Translations under genes and position numbers: made by a program
The notes under the pieces: generated by a model
What the model was told of the DNA's origin: nothing
Seen by the model: the letters and a program-made list of their open reading frames with translations, nothing else
The model's database searches: none
Shown here: in pieces, positions 4,968-11,544 of the stretch
Numbering within the stretch: the stretch's first letter is position 1
How the letters are laid out: each line of letters starts with the position of its first letter
NCBI GenBank assembly: GCA_031289575.1
Contig: JAITPE010000064.1
Location: 1 to 11,544, forward strand
Origin: Spirochaetia bacterium
GTDB taxonomy: Bacteria; Spirochaetota; UBA4802; UBA5550
Reading direction: 5' to 3'
DNA: 11,544 bases

Positions 4968-6284
4968 TCAGTACACATGTTTCTTGGTGCGGATGTTGAT
5001 GAGGATTCCGATGCTTATCATACACATCATAAGATTCGATCCCCCGTATGAGACAAAGCACAGAGGCAGCCCGGTTACAGGCATGACTCCTATGACCATG
5101 CCGATGTTGATCAAAATATGAAAGAACATGATTGATGTTATGCCGCTTGCCAAAAGAGCGCCGAACTTGTCCTTGGCCTCAAGAGCTGTCTGAATCCCCC
5201 TGAACATGACAAAGCCAAGAAGCAGCAGCAGGATGACCGCTCCCAAAAAGCCCCATTCCTCCGCGGCAACCGAAAATATAAAGTCGGATGTTTTCTCGGG
5301 CAAAAAACCCAACTGTGCCTGGCTGCCCTGCAAAAAACCCTTGCCCAGAAATCCGCCGGAACCGATAGCGATTTTGGACTGTATAATGTGATACCCCGAA
5401 GCCTGCGGGTCAAGTTCGGGATTCAGGAAAACGAGTATTCTTCTCTTTTGGTACAATTTAAAAAAGTTTTGAATAAGAACCGAACAGAGCAGCCCCAGAG
5501 AAAGCACACCGCATGGAATATATATTTTTTTGAACATCTTGTTTACATAGATATAGCGGAGTACGAAGGTGATACAGGCCGCCGCAAAGAGAATTCCGGA
5601 AACAATGAAAAGCCGGTTTGTATTTTTAAAAAAATCGAATATGATATTTGAACTGTCATCCCCCACCCACTCGCTGTAGGTCAATGCCATAGGCAAAACA
5701 AGCGCGATGGAGGCCACGAGAATAATTGAAACAAGGTGCGAAATATCCGCCCCGCCTACAAAAAGCATTGTAAAGAGAATCGGTATAAAAACAACGGCCG
5801 TTCCGAAATCAGGCTGATTGAGAATAATTACAACCGGAACGAGTATTATGAGCGCCGGCAAAAGAATCTCCCTGAAATGCTTTATGTCCCTTTCCCTCAT
5901 TTCCAAAAGCTTGGCCAAAAGAATAACCACAGCGAGTTTCATAAACTCGGCGGGCTGAATCGAGAACAAGCCGAAATTGAGCCACGCCCTTATATTTCTT
6001 ACAGAAGAGCCGAAAAGCGTTGTAAAAAGCAAGAGCACAAGAACAGCCGCATATATGTAATGAGCGTAATCGCCGATCTGGTGGTAGCTTATGAACGTAA
6101 AGGCAATCATTACCACAAGGCCGATTATAAACCAGATGATCTGCCGCTTGTACAGTCCGTTATTTATCTTTTCGATTGGGTCGAATCCGCCGCTGTATAT
6201 CAAAAGGCAGCCGATACCGACTATGAGAATAATAACTCCCACAAGAAGGTAATCAATTTTATACAGATTTTCAGGCCTTTTCAT
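4968..6284 (-). CDS. rodA: RodA, SEDS peptidoglycan glycosyltransferase
   Basis: RodA polymerises lipid II into glycan strands for the side wall, working with PBP2. The 438-residue protein is an integral membrane protein with about ten or more hydrophobic segments. Family blocks: FSIQPAEFMKLA (107-118), NQPDFGTA (156-163), FLNPELDPQASGYH (286-299), GSGGFLGKGFLQGSQ (308-322), FLPEKTSDFIFSVAAEEWG (327-345) and PVTGLPLCFVSYGGSN (402-417). D292 matches the Asp shown to be essential in E. coli RodA. The protein is longer than E. coli RodA (370). The extra length lies mainly at about 203-285, a polar stretch (SEWVGDDSSNIIFDFFKNTN) followed by two hydrophobic segments, before the catalytic Asp. The ATG overlaps the mrdA TGA as ATGA, indicating coupled translation. 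Confidence 0.95.
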   Translation of the reverse strand: MKRPENLYKIDYLLVGVIILIVGIGCLLIYSGGFDPIEKINNGLYKRQIIWFIIGLVVMIAFTFISYHQIGDYAHYIYAAVLVLLLFTTLFGSSVRNIRAWLNFGLFSIQPAEFMKLAVVILLAKLLEMRERDIKHFREILLPALIILVPVVIILNQPDFGTAVVFIPILFTMLFVGGADISHLVSIILVASIALVLPMALTYSEWVGDDSSNIIFDFFKNTNRLFIVSGILFAAACITFVLRYIYVNKMFKKIYIPCGVLSLGLLCSVLIQNFFKLYQKRRILVFLNPELDPQASGYHIIQSKIAIGSGGFLGKGFLQGSQAQLGFLPEKTSDFIFSVAAEEWGFLGAVILLLLLGFVMFRGIQTALEAKDKFGALLASGITSIMFFHILINIGMVIGVMPVTGLPLCFVSYGGSNLMMCMISIGILINIRTKKHVY

Positions 6285-8116
6285 TGGAAATATCCCAGAT
6301 CGTATAGTTTGGCAAAAACGCGTTCGGCCACAGGTACCGCCCTCACAGCGCCCGCGATTCCATACTCAACAAGCACAACAACGACTACAGCCTTTTCCGG
6401 CTCCGCGTTGAACGGCCCATAGCCGACGAACCAGGCGTGCTGTGAGTACTTCTCGCTGCGCACCGATCTTGTCTGAGCCGTTCCTGTTTTTCCGGCAACC
6501 TGAAATTTAAGTGAATTGAGCCTTACCGATGTTCCTGCCATAGCGCCCATGCGCATGCCTGTTTTAACAATATCAAGCGATGTCGGCGAAAGCGGGATTT
6601 CCCTCATTTTTTCGCGGTCAACAGTTTTAATTACAGATGAGTTGTCCGGGTTCCGGATCTCCTTTATAATATGAGGACGGTAAACAATGCCGTTGTTTAC
6701 TATTGCGGCCACAAAATTAGCCATGCCTATAGGAGTCAGCGCGAGAAAGCCCTGGCCTATCGACATATTTATGGTATCGCCGTCATACCAGGGTTCGCCG
6801 AGCGCCTTTTGCTTCCATGTCCTCGAAGGCAAGAAGCCCGGAACCTCGCTCGGCAAATCCACGCCGGTTTTTTCATTGAGGCCGAAATAATCGGCATAGC
6901 GCAGAATATTGGTAGGCCCTACCCTGTACCCGAGGTTGTAGAAATAAACGCTGCACGAAAACGCGATAGCGTTGTAGAGATTCAATGTGCCGTGAGCGTG
7001 CCCCTCGTAGCAGTAAAAGTCCTTGTCCTTATAGCCCTTCAGCGTGTATTTGCCGGGGCAATAGTATGTGGTTTCTCCGGCGGCCTTTTCGGTTTCAAGG
7101 GCTGTTATGGCCGTCACGAGCTTAAAGGTTGAGGCCGGAGGATACTTTGACTGAATGCTCCTGTTAACAAAGGGCTTATCCTTATTGTCGCCAAGCTCTC
7201 TTATGATAGAGCTGTTGTTCTTGGAAATAACGAGGTTCGGGTCAAAATCGGGCTTGCTCACCATTGCAAGAATCTCGCCGGTGGATGGTTTGAGTACCAC
7301 AACGCCGCCCATGTTGCCTTCCATAGCATCGTAGGCCGCCTTCTGTACGGCGTAATCAACAGTGAGAATAAGATTATTGCCTGCCGAGGGCACTAACCCT
7401 ACCTCCTCTTCCTCAACCCTGTTCCGCACATCAACAATACGCCTTATGTAGCCGTCCTTGCCCCTCAGTATGGAATCGTACTGACTTTCAATTCCGGATT
7501 TGCCTATCTTATGGTAATTCTTGTACCCCTGTTCCCTGAGCTTGGAATACTGCTGAGTGCTTATGCTGCCGATATACCCCGCAAGGTGGGAAAACATGGA
7601 GCCGTAGTTGTACACCCTGACAGGGGCATCCTCCCAGTCGATATTTTTGAAGTGCTCGCTGTGAGACGCTATTTTTACAATAATATCAAAATCAACATCC
7701 TCGGCCAAAATTATTCTTTCCCACGGATTCTTGCCCGATATATCGTTTATGAGCGAGTCTTCCGAAAGGCGCAGCAGAAGAGCGAGATTATGAAAAACCT
7801 TTCTCCGTTCCTCTTTTGTGGTAAATTTTGAGGGTATTGTCGTAAGGTTAAACGAAGGACGGTTTGAAACTATAGTGAGATTAGGGTTGTTTTGTTTAAA
7901 ATTACGGTCATAGATTTCTCCGCGCGACGCAAGTATAGGGATGTTGTTCTCCATGTTGATTCGGGCCCTTGTCACATAGTCTTTGCCCTGAATAACCTGC
8001 AGATTAAAGAGCTGCAAAAGAAGAATCAAAAAAGCAAGGCCGATAATAGATCCGTATACGAACATGCGTAAACGGAAGGCCTCCATCATCTTGGCCTTTA
8101 GGGAGCTATATGACAT
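6281..8116 (-). CDS. mrdA: Penicillin-binding protein 2, elongasome transpeptidase
   Basis: This 611-residue class B penicillin-binding protein cross-links glycan made by RodA. It has a short cytoplasmic start, one membrane anchor (about 19-40, hydrophobic), the pedestal entry ILASRGEIYDRN (61-72) and a dimer/pedestal region to about 245. The transpeptidase domain has the active Ser in PPASTFK (S329, K332), the second motif at SCS (387-389), and the third at KTG (543-545). The block GHGTLN/GDTINMSIGQG (GDTINMSIGQG at 446-456) matches PBP2 rather than FtsI. The SxN-type motif normally ends in Asn or Asp, and E. coli PBP2 has SAD, so SCS is unusual. The ATG directly follows the mreD TAA (TAAATG), with GAGGGG inside the mreD end as ribosome site. 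It is 22 residues shorter than the E. coli protein. Confidence 0.95.
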   Translation of the reverse strand: MSYSSLKAKMMEAFRLRMFVYGSIIGLAFLILLLQLFNLQVIQGKDYVTRARINMENNIPILASRGEIYDRNFKQNNPNLTIVSNRPSFNLTTIPSKFTTKEERRKVFHNLALLLRLSEDSLINDISGKNPWERIILAEDVDFDIIVKIASHSEHFKNIDWEDAPVRVYNYGSMFSHLAGYIGSISTQQYSKLREQGYKNYHKIGKSGIESQYDSILRGKDGYIRRIVDVRNRVEEEEVGLVPSAGNNLILTVDYAVQKAAYDAMEGNMGGVVVLKPSTGEILAMVSKPDFDPNLVISKNNSSIIRELGDNKDKPFVNRSIQSKYPPASTFKLVTAITALETEKAAGETTYYCPGKYTLKGYKDKDFYCYEGHAHGTLNLYNAIAFSCSVYFYNLGYRVGPTNILRYADYFGLNEKTGVDLPSEVPGFLPSRTWKQKALGEPWYDGDTINMSIGQGFLALTPIGMANFVAAIVNNGIVYRPHIIKEIRNPDNSSVIKTVDREKMREIPLSPTSLDIVKTGMRMGAMAGTSVRLNSLKFQVAGKTGTAQTRSVRSEKYSQHAWFVGYGPFNAEPEKAVVVVVLVEYGIAGAVRAVPVAERVFAKLYDLGYFQ

Positions 8117-8620
8117 TTACAAGTTCCCCTCAGAATCCAGTTCCTTTGCAAAGAGCTTATCGAGCAATATAAAAATAATGGGGGAAATCAGCGCGTTATA
8201 GAAAGCCTCCGGAATTATGATGGTCAAGACCTGAGAAATGGATGCCTCGTGGAAAACATAGCACAGCATCAATGTTATGACGCCTTTGACCATTGAGGCA
8301 AGCAAAATGAGCAGCGTTATTGTAATAACGCTGTTTTTAAACACATCCCTTCCGAGCATTCCCACTATAAAACCTATAGCCATTTTTGGAAAAGCGAGCA
8401 GCCCAAGCGGGGAACGCGAAAAACAATCGTGCAAAATACCGCCGATAAAACCGCAGGTTTCGCCGTAGAAGGAGCCGAAATTGTACGAGAGATACACAAT
8501 AATGATGAAAAGAAGGTCGGGCTTGACATCGGCTATGCGGATGACATCAAAAGACGGATGCCCCTGAACAATGAGGGACACTATCATAAGAATGGCGCTT
8601 ACTACATATACAAATATCAC
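8117..8620 (-). CDS. mreD: MreD, rod-shape-determining membrane protein
   Basis: The 167-residue protein is very hydrophobic, with about five membrane segments (roughly 3-20, 36-54, 55-75, 100-122 and 128-155). The block DLLFIIIVYLSYNFGS (35-50) followed by GETCGFIGGILHDCFS (53-68) and PLGLLAFPKM (71-80) is the typical MreD core, where the protein family keeps P-D-L, G-x-x-G-F-x-x-G-x-x-x-D and P-x-G. MreD links MreC to the PBP2/RodA synthase. The start is a GTG at 8618-8620 that overlaps the mreC TGA as GTGA, with AAGGTGAA just upstream as ribosome site. MreD sequences are poorly conserved, so position in the mreBCD-mrdA-rodA order supports the call as much as the motifs do. Confidence 0.92.
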   Translation of the reverse strand: MIFVYVVSAILMIVSLIVQGHPSFDVIRIADVKPDLLFIIIVYLSYNFGSFYGETCGFIGGILHDCFSRSPLGLLAFPKMAIGFIVGMLGRDVFKNSVITITLLILLASMVKGVITLMLCYVFHEASISQVLTIIIPEAFYNALISPIIFILLDKLFAKELDSEGNL

Positions 8621-9486
8621 TCTTCACCTTCAATGAGTTCCAAAAATTCCTTGTCGGGTTCTTTTGTTATAATAAAGACTTCTTCAAGTATTGCGTAATT
8701 AATTATAGGCTTTATGAATAAGCGCTGATAGGCGCTCGAATCGGGAAGCTCGGTTTTCATTACCGTACCCACCAAAAGTCCTTCGGGGAAAATTCCGCCC
8801 TGCCCTGATGTGCATACAACATCCCCGAATTTAGCGGCCGCTGTTTTGGATACATAGTCTATTACGCAAATATCCGAGCTTCCGGTTTTGCCATAGAGAA
8901 GCCCGGGATAACGGCTCTCCTGAAGCTGCACTCCGAGTTTTATGGATGGAGATACCAAAGGCTGTATGCGCGCTATGCTGCCCCTTACCTCAACGAGCTT
9001 GCCCACAACGGCCTTTTGCCCGTCCTTGAACGCGATGACCGGCATATTTATTTTCAGGCCGTCCGATTTTCCCTTGTTTATAACAATAGTCCTGAACCAA
9101 TTATCGGGATCCTTGGATATGACAGAGGCCGCTATTGAATCATAGCCGACCATTTCCTTCATGCCCAAAAGAGCGCGGAGCCTGTTATTTTCCTGCCTTA
9201 TTTCTGATAGTTCTTCGGAAACCGATTCGTATTGCTGGAGCTTTTCTCTTGTTTTGTCAAGCTCCGCGCGGACTTCGGAAAGTTCGGTAAAGCCGGCCCA
9301 GATTTTTCTCAGCCCTCCCTGGATGCCGTTGTAGGATTTTTGAAACGGCATGAGAAAAGCGCTGCCTATACCCTCAATCGAAAAAGTAAATCCGCTGTTT
9401 TGTACCGACAGCGATATAATACAAAAAAGAGTAAAGACAGAAAAGGCGACGATGGTTCTGCTTCGTATTAAAAAATCCACGGACAC
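8617..9486 (-). CDS. mreC: MreC, rod-shape-determining periplasmic scaffold
   Basis: The 289-residue protein has one N-terminal membrane segment (about 11-29), then a coiled coil (about 66-108, rich in L, E, R and Q with regular heptads around ELDKTREKLQQYE), then the periplasmic double beta-barrel domain. Conserved blocks are DPDNWFRTIVINKG (126-139) with DGL (142-144), the MreC hallmark SGQGGIFPEGLLVG (227-240), and YPGLLYG (193-199). MreC binds PBP2 and activates it. The start is a GTG at 9484-9486, four bases past the mreB TGA (3 bases between); a second in-frame GTG two codons later is also possible. No clear ribosome site is seen, so coupling to mreB is likely. The final 12 residues are acidic (KEFLELIEGEE). 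Confidence 0.94.
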   Translation of the reverse strand: MSVDFLIRSRTIVAFSVFTLFCIISLSVQNSGFTFSIEGIGSAFLMPFQKSYNGIQGGLRKIWAGFTELSEVRAELDKTREKLQQYESVSEELSEIRQENNRLRALLGMKEMVGYDSIAASVISKDPDNWFRTIVINKGKSDGLKINMPVIAFKDGQKAVVGKLVEVRGSIARIQPLVSPSIKLGVQLQESRYPGLLYGKTGSSDICVIDYVSKTAAAKFGDVVCTSGQGGIFPEGLLVGTVMKTELPDSSAYQRLFIKPIINYAILEEVFIITKEPDKEFLELIEGEE

Positions 9487-9489
9487 ATC

Positions 9490-10512
9490 TCATTTGAGAT
9501 TATAACGATAAAGATCCTTCATCGTTTCAAGGAACATGCCGGCGCCAAGAACAACGCAGGTGAGAGGATTCTCGGCAAGAATTACCGGAACGCCTGTTTC
9601 CTTGCTTATATATTTGTCAAGGCCCTTGAGCAGTGAGCCTCCTCCGGTCATAACAATTCCATGCTCCATTATATCGGCGGAGAGTTCCGGAGGAGTCTTT
9701 GCCAAAGCCTGTTTTACGCCTTCAAGTATTTGGTCAACCGGTTCCTTAAGCGCCTTGCGTATTTCGCCCGAGTCAATCTCAAGGTTTCGGGGCAGTCCCG
9801 ATATTGCGTCACGCCCCTTGAGTTCCATTGTTTCAACTTTCTTTTCCGGAAAGGCGTTGCCCAGCCTGAACTTCACCTCTTCGGACATTCTTTCGCCTAT
9901 TATAAGATTGTATTGAGTTCTCATGTATTTGGCAACGGCCTCATCAAATTCGTCGCCCGCTATGCGGATTGAATCGGCGATTACCATGTTTCCGAGAGAA
10001 ATAACGGCTATCTCGGTTGTTCCGCCGCCTATATCTATAACCATATGCCCGGCCGGTTCATGAATCGGAAGATTTGCCCCTATTGCGGCGGCAAGCCCTT
10101 CCTCTATGAGATATATTTCCCGCGCGCCGGCCTGTTCGGCGGATTCACGCACAGCGCGTTTCTCGACCTCGGTTATGCCGGACGGAACGCCTATGACAAT
10201 TCTGGGACGCACGAGCGCTTTTCGTTTATGGACCTTCATTATGAAATAACGGATCATCTTCTCGGTTGTTTCAAAATCGGCTATTACGCCGTCTTTCATC
10301 GGCCTGATAGCAATGATATCGCCGGGCGTTCTGCCGAGCATCCTCTTTGCCTCATGCCCCACAGCCATTACCCTGCCTGTGCTTGTTTGAACCGCTACAA
10401 CCGACGGCTCGCTTAAAACAATACCCTGTCCTCTTACATGAACAAGTGTGTTAGCCGTACCAAGGTCGATCCCCATATCATTAGAAAACATCCCATAAAA
10501 CGAATTAAACAT
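9490..10512 (-). CDS. mreB: MreB, actin-like cell-shape protein
   Basis: MreB forms membrane-bound filaments that orient side-wall synthesis. The 340-residue product has the ATP-binding phosphate-1 loop [11 protein letters not shown] (14-24), the block [15 protein letters not shown] (107-121), phosphate-2 [11 protein letters not shown] (160-170) and the adenosine motif [11 protein letters not shown] (288-298), with E137 in the catalytic loop. All are intact and length is normal. The short leader [12 protein letters not shown] could serve as the membrane-binding amphipathic end. The usual loop EEPMAAAIG reads EEGLAAAIG here (137-145), Pro to Gly and Met to Leu. The ATG at 10512 has AGGAG (10520-10524) seven bases upstream, the clearest site in the mre cluster, and a good promoter lies upstream, so this is the first gene of the operon. 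Confidence 0.97.
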   Translation of the reverse strand: MFNSFYGMFSNDMGIDLGTANTLVHVRGQGIVLSEPSVVAVQTSTGRVMAVGHEAKRMLGRTPGDIIAIRPMKDGVIADFETTEKMIRYFIMKVHKRKALVRPRIVIGVPSGITEVEKRAVRESAEQAGAREIYLIEEGLAAAIGANLPIHEPAGHMVIDIGGGTTEIAVISLGNMVIADSIRIAGDEFDEAVAKYMRTQYNLIIGERMSEEVKFRLGNAFPEKKVETMELKGRDAISGLPRNLEIDSGEIRKALKEPVDQILEGVKQALAKTPPELSADIMEHGIVMTGGGSLLKGLDKYISKETGVPVILAENPLTCVVLGAGMFLETMKDLYRYNLK

Positions 10513-10519
10513 TATATAT

Positions 10520-10524
10520 CTCCT
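10520..10524 (-). promoter_or_regulatory. Ribosome binding site of mreB
   Basis: AGGAG then ATATATA then ATG. Good sequence and spacing, confirming the mreB start. Confidence 0.7.
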
Positions 10525-10555
10525 AAAACACTAATCCAAAAATAACTATCCTTCT

Positions 10556-10583
10556 TTAATATAAAACAGACATTTTTTGTCAA
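10556..10583 (-). promoter_or_regulatory. Sigma-70-type promoter of the mreB operon
   Basis: On the minus strand a perfect -35 TTGACA (10578-10583) is followed 16 bases later by TATTAA (10556-10561) as -10. An overlapping TATATT (10558-10563) fits the -10 consensus better but gives a 14-base spacer. Transcription would start near 10549, leaving a leader of about 36 bases before mreB. The surrounding 120-base gap is AT-rich and otherwise free of features. It is the only intergenic gap above 50 bases in the minus-strand run, so it probably drives mreB through comF and perhaps further. Confidence 0.65.
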
Positions 10584-10632
10584 GACATTAGCACAGATTT
10601 TTCCAAAAGAAAAACAGCGGCGGCATTTTTTT

Positions 10633-11544
10633 TTAAAGAATCTGCCTGATAACTGCCTGGTGGTAAGACTTCTTGCCCTTGCGCAGCATAAGCCTGCCGT
10701 CCTGTATGTCTTTCATTGTTACAAGCCTGTCGAACTCCGTCACTATCTCGCCGTTCAGCATTATTCCGCCCTGCTGAATAAGCCTGCGGCCGTCGCTGTT
10801 TGTCGAAATAAGGCCGGTCTGTGAGAGCAGGCTGATGATGTCGATCCCTGTCTCAAATACAGCCTTGCCGAATTCGGTTGACGGGATTGATCCGCCGTCT
10901 CCCCCGCTGCCGAAAAGGGCTCTCGCCGCGGTTTGAGCCTTTTCTGCCTCGGCCCCGCCGTGGACCAATTTTGTTATCTCGAAGGCGAGTATCTCTTTCG
11001 CGAGGTTGATATCCGCGCCTGTAAAAGAGGCGAGGCGGTTCACCTCATCCATAGGCAAAAAGGTCAAAAGCGCGAGACAGTTCGGGACATCACGGTCGTC
11101 AACATTCCGCCAGTACTGGTAAAAGTCGTACGGGCTCGTCTTCCCGGGGTCAAGCCACAGCGCCCCCGATTCGGTCTTGCCCATTTTTTTGCCCTCGCTC
11201 GTTACAAGCAGCTTAAAGGTTAATCCGTATACAGGGGCGCTGTCGGCCTTTCGCACAAGATCAACGCCCGCTATTATGTTCGACCATTGGTCATTGCCGC
11301 CGAGCTGCATCTTGCAGTTAAACCGCCTGTAGAGTTCCAAGAAATCATAAGCCTGCATCAGCATATAGTTGAATTCCAAAAATGAAAGGCCCGATTCGAG
11401 CCTGTTCTTGAAACACTCGGCGGCGAGCATCCGGTTTACCGAAAAAAAGCGGCCTATGTCGCGGAGAAAGTCTATATAGTTCAGGCCAAGCAGCCAGTCC
11501 GCATTGTCAACCATCACGGCCTTCCCTTCGCCGAAGTCGATGAA
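10633..11544 (-). CDS. tyrS: Tyrosyl-tRNA synthetase, 5' end outside the window
   Basis: The reading frame is open to the right edge; the visible 303 residues are the C-terminal part, so the HIGH-type ATP motif at the start is missing from view. QLGGNDQW (11284-11307) is the tyrosine-binding/QxGGxDQ block. EGKKMGKTE (around 11173-11190) is the KMSKS-class loop in its KMGKT form, which is usual for Tyr[13 protein letters not shown] follows. The last 70 or so residues form an S4 RNA-binding domain ([15 protein letters not shown], then the GKKSY end). The enzyme charges tRNA-Tyr with tyrosine. It ends 120 bases before mreB in the same direction; no convincing terminator follows it, only a weak TTTTTC/GAAAAA stem, so some readthrough into mreB is possible. 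The TyrRS call is secure. Confidence 0.95.
   Translation of the reverse strand, partial: FIDFGEGKAVMVDNADWLLGLNYIDFLRDIGRFFSVNRMLAAECFKNRLESGLSFLEFNYMLMQAYDFLELYRRFNCKMQLGGNDQWSNIIAGVDLVRKADSAPVYGLTFKLLVTSEGKKMGKTESGALWLDPGKTSPYDFYQYWRNVDDRDVPNCLALLTFLPMDEVNRLASFTGADINLAKEILAFEITKLVHGGAEAEKAQTAARALFGSGGDGGSIPSTEFGKAVFETGIDIISLLSQTGLISTNSDGRRLIQQGGIMLNGEIVTEFDRLVTMKDIQDGRLMLRKGKKSYHQAVIRQIL

Noticed and set aside
5736..6422. A 228-codon plus-strand open frame across rodA and mrdA
   Set aside because: It lies antisense to two strong genes with full motifs; its product is rich in K, N, R and Y with no recognisable domain, as expected for a shadow frame.
10584..10632. Intrinsic terminator after tyrS
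   Set aside because: Only a weak A/T-rich stem (TTTTTC with GAAAAA) is present, without a GC stem followed by a T run.
1..11544. Mobile element, CRISPR array, tRNA/rRNA gene, or defence system
   Set aside because: No transposase, integrase, regular repeat array, tRNA-like fold or defence-type domain was seen on reading both strands.

Overview
The window is a gene-dense stretch of bacterial chromosome. Twelve codirectional minus-strand genes (about 10 kb) carry the cell-elongation machinery plus a trailing set of mixed housekeeping and regulatory genes. At the left edge lies a short AT-rich plus-strand patch that converges on them. Coding GC in the minus-strand block is near 48% in a hand-counted sample of mreB, against about 36% in bases 1-517. 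Gene content and protein style suggest a spirochaete, possibly Treponema-like: a long RodA with an extra internal segment, a bactofilin, a small TPR protein resembling the tail of class III cyclases, and a lipocalin-like small protein. This is inference from memory of protein families; no search was run.

Layout, in order of minus-strand transcription (right to left). The 3' three quarters of tyrS (tyrosyl-tRNA synthetase) enters from the right edge. After a 120-base gap with a good sigma-70-type promoter comes mreB, then mreC, mreD, mrdA (PBP2) and rodA, joined by gaps of 0-3 bases or 4-base overlaps. The run continues without a break into queC (queuosine/preQ0 synthesis) and comF (ComF-type phosphoribosyltransferase). 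After a 39-base gap come a STAS-domain anti-sigma-factor-antagonist-like protein, a long-chain polyprenyl diphosphate synthase and a 73-residue TPR protein. After another 45-base gap, which contains a GC-rich hairpin, come a bactofilin and an AmmeMemoRadiSam-type radical SAM enzyme (AmrS). At bases 1-517 a partial open frame overlaps, by ATGA, a 114-residue lipocalin-like ORF that ends 6 bases from the end of amrS.

How the genes fit together: MreB/C/D scaffold the elongasome, and RodA (glycan polymerase) with PBP2 (transpeptidase) build lateral-wall peptidoglycan. The downstream bactofilin is a second shape-determining cytoskeletal polymer. The polyprenyl synthase makes a long-chain isoprenoid, more likely a quinone tail than undecaprenyl phosphate because it is the trans (DDxxD) type. 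QueC, ComF, the STAS protein and AmrS have no obvious direct role in shape and may simply ride on the transcript. I found no mobile element, CRISPR array, tRNA, rRNA or phage gene. Nothing here is clearly a new system. The most interesting points are the freestanding cyclase-tail TPR protein, the STAS protein with Asp replaced by Cys next to its serine pair, the solitary AmrS with a hairpin over its ribosome site, and the unexplained AT-rich left edge.
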